Shown one piece after another: positions 35,502 to 49,200 of a DNA stretch of 64,000 nt. This DNA comes from Rhynchospora pubera (taxonomy: Eukaryota; Streptophyta; Magnoliopsida; Poales; Cyperaceae). Under the pieces are notes generated by a model. That model saw only the letters and a list, made by a program, of their open reading frames with translations. It was not told where the DNA came from and made no database searches. Position numbers and translations under genes: made by a program. Location of the stretch: positions 172,369,955 to 172,433,954 of the forward strand of contig CM051462.1 of the NCBI GenBank assembly GCA_028095005.1, in the 5' to 3' direction. Each line of letters begins with the position of its first letter. Positions within the stretch are counted from its first letter, which is position 1.

Positions 35502-35907
35502 GAGTTTTTCTATGGTGAGTTGCAACTCACCAAAGGGTCCGTGAGTCGCGCTTAAAATTTTAAAATTTAATTAAAAATGACCGATCCAAACCGTCTAATA
35601 TGATCTCCCTATTGAAATCTCCATGTAGATCAAATTTTATATATTTTTTTAATTTTTAAGTATTTTTTTCGGATTTTTAAAAATTGTTGTTTTTTAACGG
35701 TTCAGAATTAATTAGATTAATGATTGTCTAAAATTTAAAAAAAAAAAACTTAAAAATTTTGAAAAAATATAAAATTTGGTCTGCATGGAGATTTCAATAG
35801 GAAGAATGTATTAGACGGTTTGGATCGATCATTTTGAACTAAATTTCAAAATTTTGAGCATGACTCACAGACCCTTTGGTGAGTTGTAATTCACCATATC
35901 AAAACTC
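35502..35907. mobile_element. Long-hairpin MITE A
   Basis: The two halves are inverted copies over about 180 bp each, so a transcript would fold into one long stem. The termini contain a near-palindrome GGTGAGTTGCAACTCACC at about 35514-35531. Inner sequence GACCGATCCAAACCGTCTAAT relates it to the hairpin at 37158-37562. No coding. Confidence 0.75.
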
Positions 35908-35925
35908 TCTCTCTCTCTCTCTCTC

Positions 35926-35973
<48 letters not shown>
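35905..35973. repeat. (CT)n-(TA)n microsatellite
   Basis: About 13 CT units run into about 20 TA units immediately after hairpin MITE A. Confidence 0.95.
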
Positions 35974-35976
<3 letters not shown>

Positions 35977-37157
35977 AAATAAAAAGATTGAAAAAGCACG
36001 CATTTTTTATGACTGCATTTTTTTTCCACTACCATATTAACGTGAAAAAAAACATTAAATGTACCATTTAATTTAGCACCAAATTATCAAATTTTACTGT
36101 CAAAACCCGTTATCTAAACCTTCGGTTTTATGCATTAACTCCAGCGATCTACACTTCATTAATTATCAATGTATTTCCTTCCAACATGTAGCTTTTTTGT
36201 CTTCAACTGAAGTAGGTGCATGCATTGGAGATCCTCACTTCGGAGGTGATAATCATTATTACATTACTAAAAAGTATTGGTGCTAAGTACAATACAAAAA
36301 TAGAGAATAGTATAATTAGATAAGTGAGATTAGGATGGTACATGGAAAGTGCAAATGCAGATGGCGCAGATGCGGGGGAGAGTCAACGGGGATTCGAGTC
36401 TTGCGAGCTGTTTGCGTCCAAATCAGTCACAAAAGTCTTCAAGCCAACTCATTTTGGTTGACCAATTAAATTAATTTTATAATTAATATTTTCCAAGTTC
36501 CAACCATAACTTAATTACACCTTAACTGCTGAACAATCTTTCTTTCTTTTATATGAACAATTATAAGACTTCGTGGCAGAAAATAAATCAAATTGGTCTT
36601 TGATACTATTTATCAGGAGCTGCTTGATATAATGGTCTTTGATACTGTATTTCCAAATTGGTCTACAACTGATTTTTTTTACTTTTTTTTTGGGGAAGGG
36701 GGGGGGGGGGGGGGGCAGCGGCAACATCTATTTATTATAAATTATTTTAATACAATAAATGACATATGTATAGAGTAGCTACACTCGTTGCCTTGTACAT
36801 GCAAATAAATTACTCCTCCAAATTCAACATTGCATCGTTATAATTAACTATAAAATTTGATTTTGTAGAAAAAAAATAGATTTGTTGTGCTACAATAGAA
36901 AAGACGATCAGAATTCGTGTCCAAAGTTGATATTTTGCCTTTTTATTGCGGCAAGTAGTCATGTACCCACCTCTTTCATCATAGAAACTAAGAATATGTA
37001 AGTAAATTAATATTTTACTTACAACAACAATTTAAAACAGTATATAATACAAGTGTGAATTTTCTGAAATTCCACGTAGCAATTATAATAGAAAGTATAA
37101 CTGAAAATTACTTGTAGAATAATCAATCATCATTTATCAACAAATGAAAAAGAGAAA
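35974..37157. other. AT-rich intergenic DNA with an 18-base G-run
   Basis: No gene seen. An uninterrupted G-run lies at 36698-36715; its exact length may be unreliable. Two ATGGTCTTTGATACT-type copies lie at 36594 and 36632. Confidence 0.5.
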
Positions 37158-37562
37158 TGCTAGTGTAAAATATATATGACGGATGGGTCCGTCCAATATG
37201 ATCGTTTTTATGTTTTTAAATTTCAAAAGACCGATCCGAATCGTTCAATATATTCTCCATATTGAAAACTTACAAGAAACTAATTTTTTTAAATTTTTTC
37301 GAATTTTTTTACTATTTTTTTGGTATTTTTGAAAATTCATGATATAAACATTATGGATCGTCCAAAGACAACAATTTTATGAAATACCAAAAAAATAGTA
37401 AAAAAAAATTGAAAAAATATAAAAATTGTTTTCTAATAAGATTTCAATATGGAAAAAATATTGAACGGTTCGGATCGGTCATTTGAAATTTAAAAACGTA
37501 AAATTGATTATATTGGACGGAGTCCATTCGTCCAATATATTGAACTCTAAAAATTTTACTTA
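37158..37562. mobile_element. Long-hairpin MITE B, related to A
   Basis: Inverted halves carry GGACGGA(C/G)-type ends, TCCAATAT near both ends, and a GACCGATCCGAATCGTTCAA interior like that of element A. The centre is near 37345. No coding. Confidence 0.7.
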
Positions 37563-40497
37563 AGATATAAATAGCAACGTAGGATTTTTAAAGAGAATAT
37601 CCCCAATCTATAGTGTGGAAGATACAAGGTAAGGACCAACAGGACGGGCTACAAACGAAGGCGTCAAAGAAGACAAACTAATTAAGATATATATAAAAAT
37701 AATTGGTTTCCTCCTTTAATGTCGTTATAAATAAAATTGGTGCAATAATAAAAAAATTGTAGAGGCGCACGTTGTAGAGGTGGAAACAAGGAGCATGGGC
37801 CCCTTGGAAGCACGTCCCTCATTGGTGGATCTGGTCTTCATGTGGTCACCGTTAATAGAGACTTCTTTCTGAACTCTTTTTTATATTATTATTTTAAAAG
37901 AAATATTAAAAAAAAAAATGAGGTTCGATCACATCTCTATTAAGTCCATGAAAACAGCCGTATATATGCTAGCTAATTGATAGGGCTCCCATAGTTTAAC
38001 TCACTCTTCACTTCTAAATTGCAATTTGTTGTTTGCCTTTACACCAGCATCAATCACTAATGAAATAATAATGGAAGTTTGTACTAGCTATTTGGACAAA
38101 TATGACTAACCAACCACTCAATAATACGTCTATTGCTATTTTTGGAATTCTTTTTAACAAAGATGAGATCAAAATCATCTAATTATTTTTTATGTACACA
38201 AAACTTGGACCGTTGAGTCCAATATTTATTTTGTTGAGTTACTACATCATGTGTGCTACTTTTGAAATTGATAATCACTTATATAATACGCTACATATAT
38301 ATATTCGGAAAAATTCTAGACATGTCATTAAAATTAAATTAATAAATAATTAGGATAAACAATTTCAAGAGAAAAGTGAAAAGAAATAATTAATAGATGC
38401 ATATATATGTTGTCATGCTCACGAAAGGTGAAGGCTTATTGAGTCAACAATTGGGGCTTGGTATAAAGACATCTTTGAAAGTAATTCTTAATTATCAAAT
38501 AAAAGCTCCATTTAATAGACCGGATTACCGCCCAAGAAAGGCGTCAGAGTCTGCAAGACTTGCGTAACCTCATACATTATTTTATTTGCCTATCTATAAT
38601 ATACATTAATTAGCTGCTCATGAATCTTCTAACTAGCTAGTCTTGTTTCTTAATAGAGAATATATATAGTTGAAAATGATAATCTCTCGTTGAATTTATT
38701 GGTGCTTGTCATGTTCATAATAATCTACAATGCATTTTCTACTGTTTCTCTGTATTTCTCATCCACCATTGTTTATTATTAATATAAGGATATTATAAAG
38801 GAAAAACGCAGTGCATATATATTAGTTTTTTCGTGAGATCATCACCCACTTTTTCTTACAATATTTCATGCAATGTAAATTACATTAGCATATGTGTTTG
38901 ATCGGTAAAGAATAAATATCTAAGCAGATATAATTAATTAATTAGGAAATTTGTTTTCTTTTTTCCCTTTTAATTGTTGGGAATTAAGGAGGGGGATATT
39001 GGAAAATTATTAAACGGTCACATTTCTCCTATCATCTCATCATCACACTTAACCAGCAGTTATTTAGCGGTTACCGAGCGTACTGTTATCCTACCTCCTA
39101 TTATATCCAGCGTTATTCCAGCGCCTACATAGTTCCCACTTCTCCCCTCTTGGGACTACGATTGCCTCCACCCCCCCCCCCCCCCATCTCACACCAATTC
39201 CCTACTGCAACTGTCCGACTATATTCTATTATTATTCCATTTTACTATGACAATTAACATATATTTTTTAGGACAATTAAAAGATATACTAGGACAATTA
39301 AAATATACTAGCAAAAGATGTCCTCAATACATTGGCAAATAAGAAAGTAAAATAGTGATATTATTATTGTTTCATATAGAACTTTACATGTTAGACAATA
39401 AAGATATCATAAAATCAATAATTTAGTCTTTTCTTTTAAATAAATAACTGATTTGGTAGAAACTTAATATTTTCTGATTAAAAGTTTGACCTTGATCTAG
39501 ACAATTGATCATATCAAATTAGACAAATCAATGATCCATAATTGATATAAGAATTATTTACACTCTTTTATCTGACTTGTTTACTTTTTTTATTTGAAAT
39601 GTTTAACCATTTCTCTAGGTGCTTTTATAAGTAGTAAGGATATCCAGATAATTCAATGCGGGCTTTAGTGGTAGGGGGTCAGTGCACAAAGGCAAGGGGG
39701 ATGCAAGAGGATGAGTGGCATGGGATCAGCGACAAGAAAAGAGGTGAAGAAAAGTAGCCAGGGTTAGAGAACGTACGCTAACAGAAATAATTTGTTAGTG
39801 TTAAACTGCTGAAAATAGAAAGTTCTATGTGTGATGATGGAGATGATTGCACAAAATAGGAAGTGTTTACTCGTGATGATGGAAATGATAAAATATCGTG
39901 ATGGTCTTTATCATTTTTTATTATTAAAAACAATTTAAGATTGATTAAAACTTTATCTAAAACCGTTTAGCTCCTGAGGGATGCAATTTTTTTATTTAGA
40001 TTAATCAAACTTATTAGCATAATAACAAATTGAAAACATGAAGCACAAATAATTGTAAACAAAAACTAAATAGATATCTCTCTTTGCAGAAAAAAAAATT
40101 ACTGATTTCTTAAAAAAATGCTTAATTATGCAGAAAATATGATTTGTGGTTTAATTTATTATTGTGGATATAATGCTATATATATCATTAACGTACACTT
40201 GCATGTCCAGCTGTAAGAAGAGCACTATCCAAAACGGAAATTTTTGCCTTAGTGTTTGTTTGTTTCTGTACGCATGTATTTGAGACTTGAGAGAGAGTTT
40301 TCAACCACTACTAGGGACTTTACTCTTTTATGATATTATTATATATTCTTAACAATTCTGCCACGCCTTATGCATGGCTCGCAATTTCTTCAATAGTTCC
40401 ATCATGTGCAAAAATATCCATTGCTAAAACGTGATATGCATATAAACATATATATATTTATATAGTTAATGTAACACGTAGCTAATAATTACGACTT
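37563..40497. other. Gene-free AT-rich stretch
   Basis: No credible ORF. A C-run of 15 lies at 39171-39185. Around 39240-39310 the phrase AGGACAATTAAAA recurs. No RNA gene recognised. Confidence 0.5.
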
Positions 40498-40500
40498 CAT

Positions 40501-40657
40501 GCCTATGTTTGGATGGTTGAGAAGAAATGGGAAGAAGGAAGAAGGGAAGAAAAAAAATTATAAACAATCCAAACTCTTCACAAAGTTACACACTTCACAA
40601 TACTTCTTCCCACTTCTTTCCTTCTTCCCTTCTTCCCACACCTATCCAAACGGAGCC
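40501..40657. mobile_element. MITE, GTTTGGAT family copy 3
   Basis: 157 bp, flanked by CAT at 40498-40500 and 40658-40660. Shares the AACAATCCAAACTCTTCACA core and CACTTC-CAATACTTCTTCCC segment with copies 1, 2 and 5. Confidence 0.75.
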
Positions 40658-40660
40658 CAT

Positions 40661-41859
40661 ATGAAATTTTTGAATCCTCAATATGCTCTCACAGCGCATG
40701 AAACTTTAAATTCTGTTTTACATATGTTTTTTTACGCAACGAAAGGGTTCCGAACTTCCGATCCTTCAATTTTCATACTTGACCGACACTACCTAATCGG
40801 TTTCAAAAAGCATATATATATATTACCTTGACTAACTGAGTTAGATATGCATGGTGGTGTACTGGTGTTGAATTCTATTATTGATTAAACCACAACGACG
40901 GTAATCTTTTTTGTTTTGTTACAGTTGTGTGTATTTCAACACATCAGCAAGAGGAGATAAACGCAAGCCATATAAGCTAGAGAGATAACATAGCGTTAGT
41001 TTTTGTTTGTTTCTACAATTCTATTGGTATGCATTGAAGAAGAAAGAGTTTTTCAACTACTGATGGTACGTGTAGAGATAAAGCTCGTTTAAGTGTGAAT
41101 CCAAGTGTAATAATCCGTGTTTAGTAGCATTTCACATGGCAGTATATTACAAGTTTTAATAAATGTTCATCATGACTTCACCTAGAACTTGACTAGCTAG
41201 CAGATTGAGACAGGTGCGACTTTAAAATCCAGTGTCATGGTTATCGTATGAGACGCTTGAATACGACCGTAGTTTGTATGGATTATAATAACCCTACATG
41301 TGAACAGTACTTGGATATATATGCATTGTATTATATGCTAAATGTTCACATTAGGTACCTAACACATAATTAACCTTAGAAGGCTAATATATATTTGAGG
41401 TTTCAATTTGATATGCAACTTCAATCGATACATCAAATTTAAAACTAACGAATTAAGATGCATTTCGAAGAGCGCCCGATCATTATTTTTTAGTATTTAT
41501 TTTTCCTTGTTTTTAATTTTCATTAATTCATGTGCTCTTAATTAGAGAGTCAAGTCTAATCTGATGTTATTTTGACCGTTTGACTTGGGCAAAGGGATAG
41601 TTAATTTAATCAATTGGCACAGTAATTTTGCTTTTTTAAAAAAAAATATTGGTAAATTGCCACCAGTTCATTCAACTTTAATTAAGGCATCATATTTTCA
41701 TTATTTTGTTACAATTATTCTTCTGATCGGCTTATCTCAATTCATCTTTGATCGGCTTATCTCTATTCATTCGGTTAAAATCATGCATGCCAGATTTGAC
41801 AAATATTAAAATTATAAAAATAAAATTCATAATGCATATAATTATAAATATTAATTGTC
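40661..41859. other. Gene-free AT-rich stretch
   Basis: Nothing recognised beyond short ORFs without domains. Confidence 0.45.
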
Positions 41860-42540
41860 TTAGTTCTATAGACTAATTGTCTTAGTTTTGTTATGGAAAG
41901 CATGTTCACTCAAGAAAAAAATATTAATTGTCCTAGTTCTAACATAATTATCCTCAGTTCTTTAACAAAATTGTTCTAGTTCTGTTAGTAAACTGTCTTG
42001 GTTTTGTTTTCGAAAAAATATTTTGCCCAGAGTAAAAAAAAATAGTTGTCCTAAAAAAAAGGCAAATTGTTCTAATTCTGTAACATAGTTGTCCTAGTTA
42101 TTTAACAAAACTATCCTAGTTCTGTTAGTAAATTATTTTGGTTTTGTTTTGAAAAAAATATTATGTCCAAAAAAAATTAATTGTTCTAGAAAAAAAAAGC
42201 TAATTGTTTTAGTTGTGTATCATAATTGTTCTAGTTTTTTTAACATAATTGTCCTAGTTCTATTAGTAAATTGTTTTGGTTCTGTTTTGGAAAAAAATGT
42301 TCGGTCCAGGAAAGAAAATATTAATTTTCCTAGAAAAAAATATTAATTTTTCTAGTTCTGTAAGCTAATTATTCTAATTCTGTAACATAATTGTTTGGTT
42401 TTATTCTGGAAAAAATTTTCACCCTGAAAAGAAAATCTGAACAATATTAATTGGCATAAGGAAAAAATACTAATTGTCCTAGATAATGTTATTAAATGTC
42501 CTAAGAAAAAAATTAATTGTCTTAGAAAAATACTAATTAT
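41860..42540. repeat. Degenerate tandem array of TTGTCCTAGTTCTG units
   Basis: Blocks of about 135 bp built from AATTGTCCTAGTTCTG, TTAGTAAATTGTTTTGG and GTTTTGGAAAAAAAT recur at least three times, with short A-runs between. In inverse complement the short unit resembles the AGAACAATTA units inside the TIR element at 59615-61208. Confidence 0.65.
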
Positions 42541-42705
42541 ATATTCTGAAATAAATGAGGTGGGGAGGAAGGAAAATATAGGAAAGGGAGAAGATAAAAA
42601 AATAGTTAGTGCTTAATTAATTGCATTTTAAAAATAAAAAGAAAAAAAGTGCGTTATTAAGAAGGATGATGAGATGATTAAATGTGGGATGATCCTTATC
42701 ACCCA
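42541..42705. mobile_element. End fragment related to the TIR element at 59615-61208
   Basis: Bases up to about 42705 read, on the minus strand, as GGGTGATAAGGATCATCC followed by CATCTCATCATCC, matching the left end of the element at 59615. The partner end was not found, so this copy is partial or rearranged. Confidence 0.5.
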
Positions 42706-42887
42706 AAGTTGGATGGCTTTTTCCCGGAATAAGGAATAAGGAATAACCACTTTTTACCAATAAATTTATTTCTAACCATCCAAACTCTTCACAAAAGTTA
42801 CACACTTCCCAATAAATTTATCCCTTCCCAATAAATTTCTTCCCTTCTTCCTTCTTCCTACCTTATTCTCAACGCATCCAAACGGAT
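42706..42887. mobile_element. MITE, GTTTGGAT family copy 4 (diverged)
   Basis: Contains the ATCCAAACTCTTCACAAAAG core, a duplicated CCCAATAAATTT segment and the right end GCATCCAAACGGAT. The left end is worn (TTGGATGG at about 42710). Confidence 0.6.
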
Positions 42888-44380
42888 ATATCCTATATAT
42901 ATCCAGTGTGGCAATTAATTGGTTTTAATTCGGAACAACATTTAACCAAGACAACTTTAACGAAGTTTGTACAGATCGATGATGACCATTAAACTTTTTA
43001 AATTCGTTCAAATCAAAACATATAATCGAGACAATTTTCAAAGAAAGAATAATTAATATATATATATATATATATATATTATGAATTTATGATAATCTTG
43101 AATAATTGCAGATTAGTTTAAGTCCGACACCTCATAAAATCTAGAGAGAAGCAAGCTGCCAAAGTAACTTCTAACCTAACCATACCAAATCAGCCGTTTT
43201 ATTTGGTCATCCTATCTAATATTTCCTGGTTTTTTTGTGCACATGCTTGATTAATTGCTTGTTACCTATAGCTAGAACCTACTTGTCAAAGCAGTGTTTG
43301 AAATGCTCTTTACACAGGTCAGGTAGTAGTATTGCACCATTGAAAATGGAAATTAAGGATTGAGGTGTGAACTGTGAAATCCAAACTTATTCCCTGGCCC
43401 TTGGAATTAACTTGAGAGGTAGTAATAAAGTCGATCCTTATCTATGCCTTCATTGTCTTCATAGAGCTGATTTTTTGGACCTGTCCTTTTTTCTTTTCTT
43501 GGACCCATCTTGACACCAACTTTTTTGAAAGCGCATAGACCTCCAGACTCCAGTCTGCAAATGATAGCTCCATCCTCCTCTAAAATTTTTTTTGTAATAT
43601 CACCCGTGTATATATATAAAAACCATTAATATTGCTCAAAAAAGTATATATAAACCATTAAAAAGCTTTTTAGGTGTCATGTGGCATAAAAAAAATATAT
43701 CGTCAATATCTACAATAATAGCATGCAGCTGGTCGAAACAACCAGGTATGTAGATAATAAATTATATATGATTCAACTTTGCAGAACGGAAATTTTCCAA
43801 AAATATATAGAGTATAATATAAATTCGTTTTCACGATACTTGTTTTATGTATTATAATTGCACAGCCGTCCTAAAATATTTTCTAGATATGCAATTAATA
43901 AAACTATCATCAAGGATTCATAATAACTAATTTAGAACTATAATATCATCTAATTGATGGTCGTTGTATAGTTTTCGATCGGGACAATTTACTTCAACGC
44001 ATGCCTAAACAATAGATGAATAATGATATAGTTTAATATTTTGATGTTTGATAATATTGACAGACAAATACATCAAATGGACGATTAACACCCAAAATTT
44101 ACAAGCAACTATTCTGTGATTTTAGCGGTCTTTTTGCGTCAATCTACACGCCAGGTTGTTGAAACAGATTCTGTTAGTGAATTTTAGTGATCAATTGAAT
44201 TTAACATCAATTTGGCGGTCAAGTCGTGGAACTTGTTTTTCATTCAATCAAACATGGGAGTATTTGCTGTACTTGAAACACGTTAATGTTTGTTTCTCAT
44301 ATCGAGGGTTTGTAATTTTTGAATCATGATGGTATTTATTTTTTTTCTAGTATTTGAAAGTATATTTGTGTATTTCAATT
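42888..44380. other. Gene-free AT-rich stretch
   Basis: No gene or RNA recognised. A (TA)n run lies near 43057-43079. Confidence 0.45.
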
Positions 44381-44684
44381 AGTACCGAATGAGAGAATAC
44401 TTTATAATTACTATAAAGCGTGTATTCTATTTTTCATGCTTGGAAGTTTCATGATTGTTATCAATTTGAGTTTAATAAAACTTTAAAAGTTATTTTATAC
44501 AGCACACTGTTATCACCCCTAAAAAATGTTTAAGTACCGAATTAAAGAATACTTTATAATTACTATAAAGCGTGTATTCTATTTTTCATGCTTGGAAGTT
44601 TCATGATTGTTATCAATTTGAGTTTAATAAAACTTTAAAAGTTATTTTATACAGCACACTGTTATCACCCCTAAAAAATGTTTA
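44381..44684. repeat. Near-perfect 152-bp tandem duplication
   Basis: Copies 44381-44532 and 44533-44684 differ only in a few bases next to the AGTACCGAAT start. No coding; a recent slip or repair event. Confidence 0.93.
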
Positions 44685-45149
44685 ATCCGTAACCTTCGGA
44701 TGTTCTTTCATACAGTATATATTACTCAAAAAGTAAATGAAATAATTACAAGCCATTGTAGGGAAAAAGGTTTTAGAGTAGGAAGCAGAAGATCATAAGC
44801 GCCGTAAGTGCTCAGCCAAGCCTGTGAAGTCGCTCAAGTTCAACTCTCTTGAGGTTTCCCACAAAAACTAAAACGTTACATTACTCAGTTTGTCTTTTAC
44901 TATGATTGAATTATTAAGAGAACAACGACGAAGGGAGAGCTTTAAATCAACGCTCTAGAATCCAGACGTAAGAAGGAAGAAAGTTAATTAGAGATAGGTA
45001 CGAGACAGGGAAATGGGCGAGAAAATTCCAAGGGAAAATTAATTTTAATTCCTCTTTCCTTTTGCAATTTAAATTTAAAATTGGCCTTTCTGACCGACTA
45101 TAGCCAATGGAATTTCAACTTATACCTTCTAAACCTTTTTCTGTTCTCA

Positions 45150-45440
45150 CACTACCTGATTTTTTGGATTTTGCAACGGTTAATAAAATGGGATAACCAC
45201 AGTTTCCATCCGTTGTAGAAGCCCCTGTAGCAAATTAGATAAAAACCGTCTTAATTGTAATGACGGTTTTCAAATAAAAACCGTCTGCAAACACGGCCTA
45301 ATAAAGACGGGCTTTTGAAAAAACCTGTTGTAGGCCCAAAAGTAACGACGGTTATTAAAATAAGAACCGTCCATATTTGAATACAATAACTGCCTTATAA
45401 AAACATACTTGTTAAATTACTGACAGTTTTATATACAAAA
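45150..45440. repeat. CACTA left TIR and subterminal repeats
   Basis: After the CACTACC end, GACGGTTTTC, AAAACCGTC, GACGGGC, GACGGTTATT and AAGAACCGTCC units occur within 290 bp. In CACTA elements such repeats bind the element's own DNA-binding protein. Confidence 0.85.
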
Positions 45441-45952
45441 CCGTGGCTATTAATGTTTTTTTTTTTATTTTTCGATTTTCTGTGGCTAGCCCAATGTTGC
45501 TAGCCGTACCAAATGGTACCAATGTACCATTGTACCAGCATAAATAATCCAAATCACAAATGGCAAACACACACTCACATATCATAATTCACACATATTC
45601 ACATATATATATAGCAAACATATTACACATAAATCACACACAGATGTTGGTACCAACTAATTAACTACATCACAATTCACACACATATATATCAAACATT
45701 ATTACACAAATAAGCCAAAATCACACAGATATATATATATATGCAACATGACAAGTTAATTTTTTTTTTAAAGTGCACCCCAAGCAGGTCTCAGATTAAG
45801 ATCTACTTAGCAAATACCAAGTAATTCAAAATAGTTAAACTAAAAGAGAGTTATTTCTGAGTCACAAGAGTGACTTATACAAAATACCAAGTATCAATGC
45901 AGCAAAACATAAAAACCACCTAATCTACTCAGCATATACCTGACACATTAGT

Positions 45953-46093
45953 TTAGGCTAGGAGTAAACCAACAAGACACAGTGGCCCAGGAAGACTTCT
46001 ATCTATTAATTGAATCAAATCCTCATCATCAGAATCTTCCCTTGTTGCCAAACTGCATAAGCCCTCCAACTCCCTACACACCTCTTTCCAATC
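45953..46093 (-). other. Coding-like segment downstream of the protease gene
   Basis: 47 codons open on the minus strand, rich in Leu, Glu and Asp and ending in TAA, after an acceptor-like CTAG at about 46094. It lies about 120 bp past the protease stop, so it might be an alternative last exon or a captured fragment. Family unknown. Confidence 0.3.
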
Positions 46094-46212
46094 TAGCTAG
46101 CCTCCATACCTATCCACGTCAGTTTGTTGAAATAAGTCGATGAGCTCTTTAACCACTAAATATCACTAAACATTGAAGAAAATGTTGCAAGTCATGGATA
46201 CAAACCTCTAAC

Positions 46213-49200
46213 TCAGAATAATTTATTTTTCATGAAGTCCATGAGCTCTTTCACCACTACTCCAATCTCTTCATTACTATATGCTCTTCCAATAGGTTCT
46301 ATTATCTGCATTTGATTAAACAAACCAAAACATTGATTAAACTCCAAATCCATGAACCCTAAAATGTCGGTATATAAACACTAAATCTTAAAGCGGTACC
46401 TTGGGCAATTGTAGATCTTCGATCATTGAGATTATTATGCGCTTCATGGCAAGAATTGAGAAATATCCGCATTCGATTTCGCCCTTTTGTTTCGGACTCT
46501 ACAAATCCAAATTCAAAAAGTTTATACAGATTTTAATAAATATCTGAAACCAAGAACAAAGCATAATAGCTAGTTTAAAAGGAGTTCAAAGCATAATTTT
46601 ATGCATGTGGATTCTGCCAAATTTATTTGAGTACAGAGACAAAGGGTACGTACATATACTAGCTTAAATACCTCCTGCAGCAAGCATGCTTACAAGATCA
46701 CCCACTCAAGAAATGGTCAATGTGACTATTCAAATCAGGCAACCATATATACATATCTCCTTATTAGAAACTATTACCTTTAAATTCCTCTTAAGGAAAA
46801 AAAAAAACTTAAACATCCAAATTTCCTCTTGTTTGTGAACAAAGAACTCATGACGTTCCAAAAGAACTGTCAACCATGAAGCATCCAAGTAGTATAGGGA
46901 AAAGAGAAGGCTGATCAAACGAAAATATATAGCACTTAAACAGGCCCAGGGCTTATTCACTATAATGTCGTAAAGTTAATAAAGATTATCCCTAATTTCA
47001 TTAAATCTAAACTCCATACCACAATTCCTAATTTGCGTACCGGAATTTCGATCCATCTTAATGACCTGGTAGCACGGCTTTGATAAATTTCCATATGATA
47101 ATGTTTATAAGCCCTGCAATCAAATCAAATTAAATTAATTTCCATATGATAATGTCTTTCAATCTGATCGTTATTATGCTAAAGTATCAGTGGTGCAGGG
47201 ATATATTGCTCTTTTGCAGAAATTGCCAAAGGTCAGGGTGAAATATGCAAAAAAGGAGTATTTGGAGCAAGCACACTCTCTGGCAACCAAGGAGGAAATT
47301 AGTATTGACTCACAGGAGCACTACTTTTTGGCGCCGGAGGCTTTTAAATGGGATGATGCCGAATGACTATTACTTACTGATTACTCTAAGCATCCCTAAA
47401 TTTTTTTTCTGTAATATAAGGGAATGTTATGCCTTTATTAATCTGCTAGTCAGAACCGTGTTAGTCTGATTTTAGGCGGCAGACTTGTTACTTTAGAAAA
47501 AATGTTATGTTTTGTGATATTTTATGTACTAAACTTTATGTTTAATAGACAAGCCTATTGCAATAAACACAAAAAAAAACTTACGTATTTTTAAATCCCT
47601 TAATATCTAGCAAATCCGGGACCTTTTTGCGTTCCACAGAATCCACGTAGTGAATCGTTAACTTCTCGACATTAATTACAAGGATTACCCAATGAAACCT
47701 ATAATAAACACTAATTAGTATTGTGATGAAAAGAAATTTAACTAGTACTTTAATTAATATTTATCAGATTACTTATTCGTACCCCTGATTGTATGGAATG
47801 ATAATATTAGTGGATGGATAAGCCTGGTACGATCTCTTCAAGTAACCCACTGTTGCAGCTTCTTCGCGTTGGTAAGTACCTTGAGCCACCATATCCGGAT
47901 CGAGTACGGTGATGGTTGTACATCCAAATTCTTCCGAGAGTTTCTCTATCCAATACCTGCACTCATGGATATCATATAAAGATGTTCAAAGTGAATGGAA
48001 AAATAAAGGAAGCATTAAGTTTGAAAAGAGGATAAGGTCTGACTACATGCAGCTTTTAGCTTCTTGAATTTGGCTGCTTGCACATATTCCATTTTTATCA
48101 TGTTGAATGATCAGCCTAATTGTCTTGATTGGAGCTGCCTTGTTTAATTTTTATAAGGACATTAACTAGGATATAGAAATTTATACATATGGCAAAATTC
48201 TGCATCAGAGTTAGTTTGTATTTACTTTATTTTTTGAGCTAGCCAGATTACCCATCCTCTACAAGTATCTTTCTCAGTTCATTTAGATCAGTGAATAGCT
48301 TGTGTGAAATTTAATTTGATTGACTTATAATAAAGAGAATGCAATACCAACTGTACATCTTGATTATTGATATCTGTAGAGATCGCCTTTTCAAACATTC
48401 AATAATATCTGCCAATTGCACCACGAACGTGACCACATCATCATGTGTACCCCAAGGATTACAGTCCTTTGGTTCTTCGCCTGCCGGTTGGAGCATCAGC
48501 ATGTTGTACAAGGAGCGCTCGGATGTGTCAAGTTTAGCAACGATCTCTGGTTCGAGCAGCGGCTCACGACCAATTCCTGAAGCCTCACTTGCCACCTTCT
48601 CCTTGCTCTGCATCTCATGACCAACTGCTTGTGGCAACGACTGCTTGTTACTCTGCATCTAAGGACATTAATTAGTCATTTGTCAAATAGAATTGGAGAC
48701 TTTGTTTATCAGACAGACTTTGTTTTATTCTTGACAGCTATTCACTTATTTTTGTAAACAAATAGAATTGGAGACTTTGTTTATCAAACAGACTTTGTTT
48801 CATTTGCCGTATGATAATAGTAAGATCAGGAGATACAGTTCCATGACAGCTATTCACTTATTTTTGTAAACAAACTCATTCATTCTTCATTATTACAAAA
48901 ATTCTATTGACAAGGAACAGTAAGCAATAGGTTGGCCTCTGGAACTAAATCTGCTTCAGACCATGTCGTCAGAGGTGTTTTGTTATCTACTTCCAATCAG
49001 ACCAGAGAAGAATGCAAGAAAGAATATAGAACAAACAGATTCGACTTCAACATGTTTAACATAGAATACCTGTCCCTGTAGCTCCACATCAACTTTCGGC
49101 CACGAAATTGGAGCCCCTATATTATCAGCTATCTGTTCTTCATCTAATCCTGAGATATCCCACATGCGGTACATTTCACCTACGCGGTCAATTTGGACCA

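Noticed and set aside
36698..36715. G-quadruplex regulatory site at the 18-G run
   Set aside because: Homopolymer in a gene desert, with length likely affected by sequencing; no gene nearby.
41860..42540. CRISPR-like array of spaced repeats
   Set aside because: Units are degenerate, spacers are not unique, and the genome is plant.
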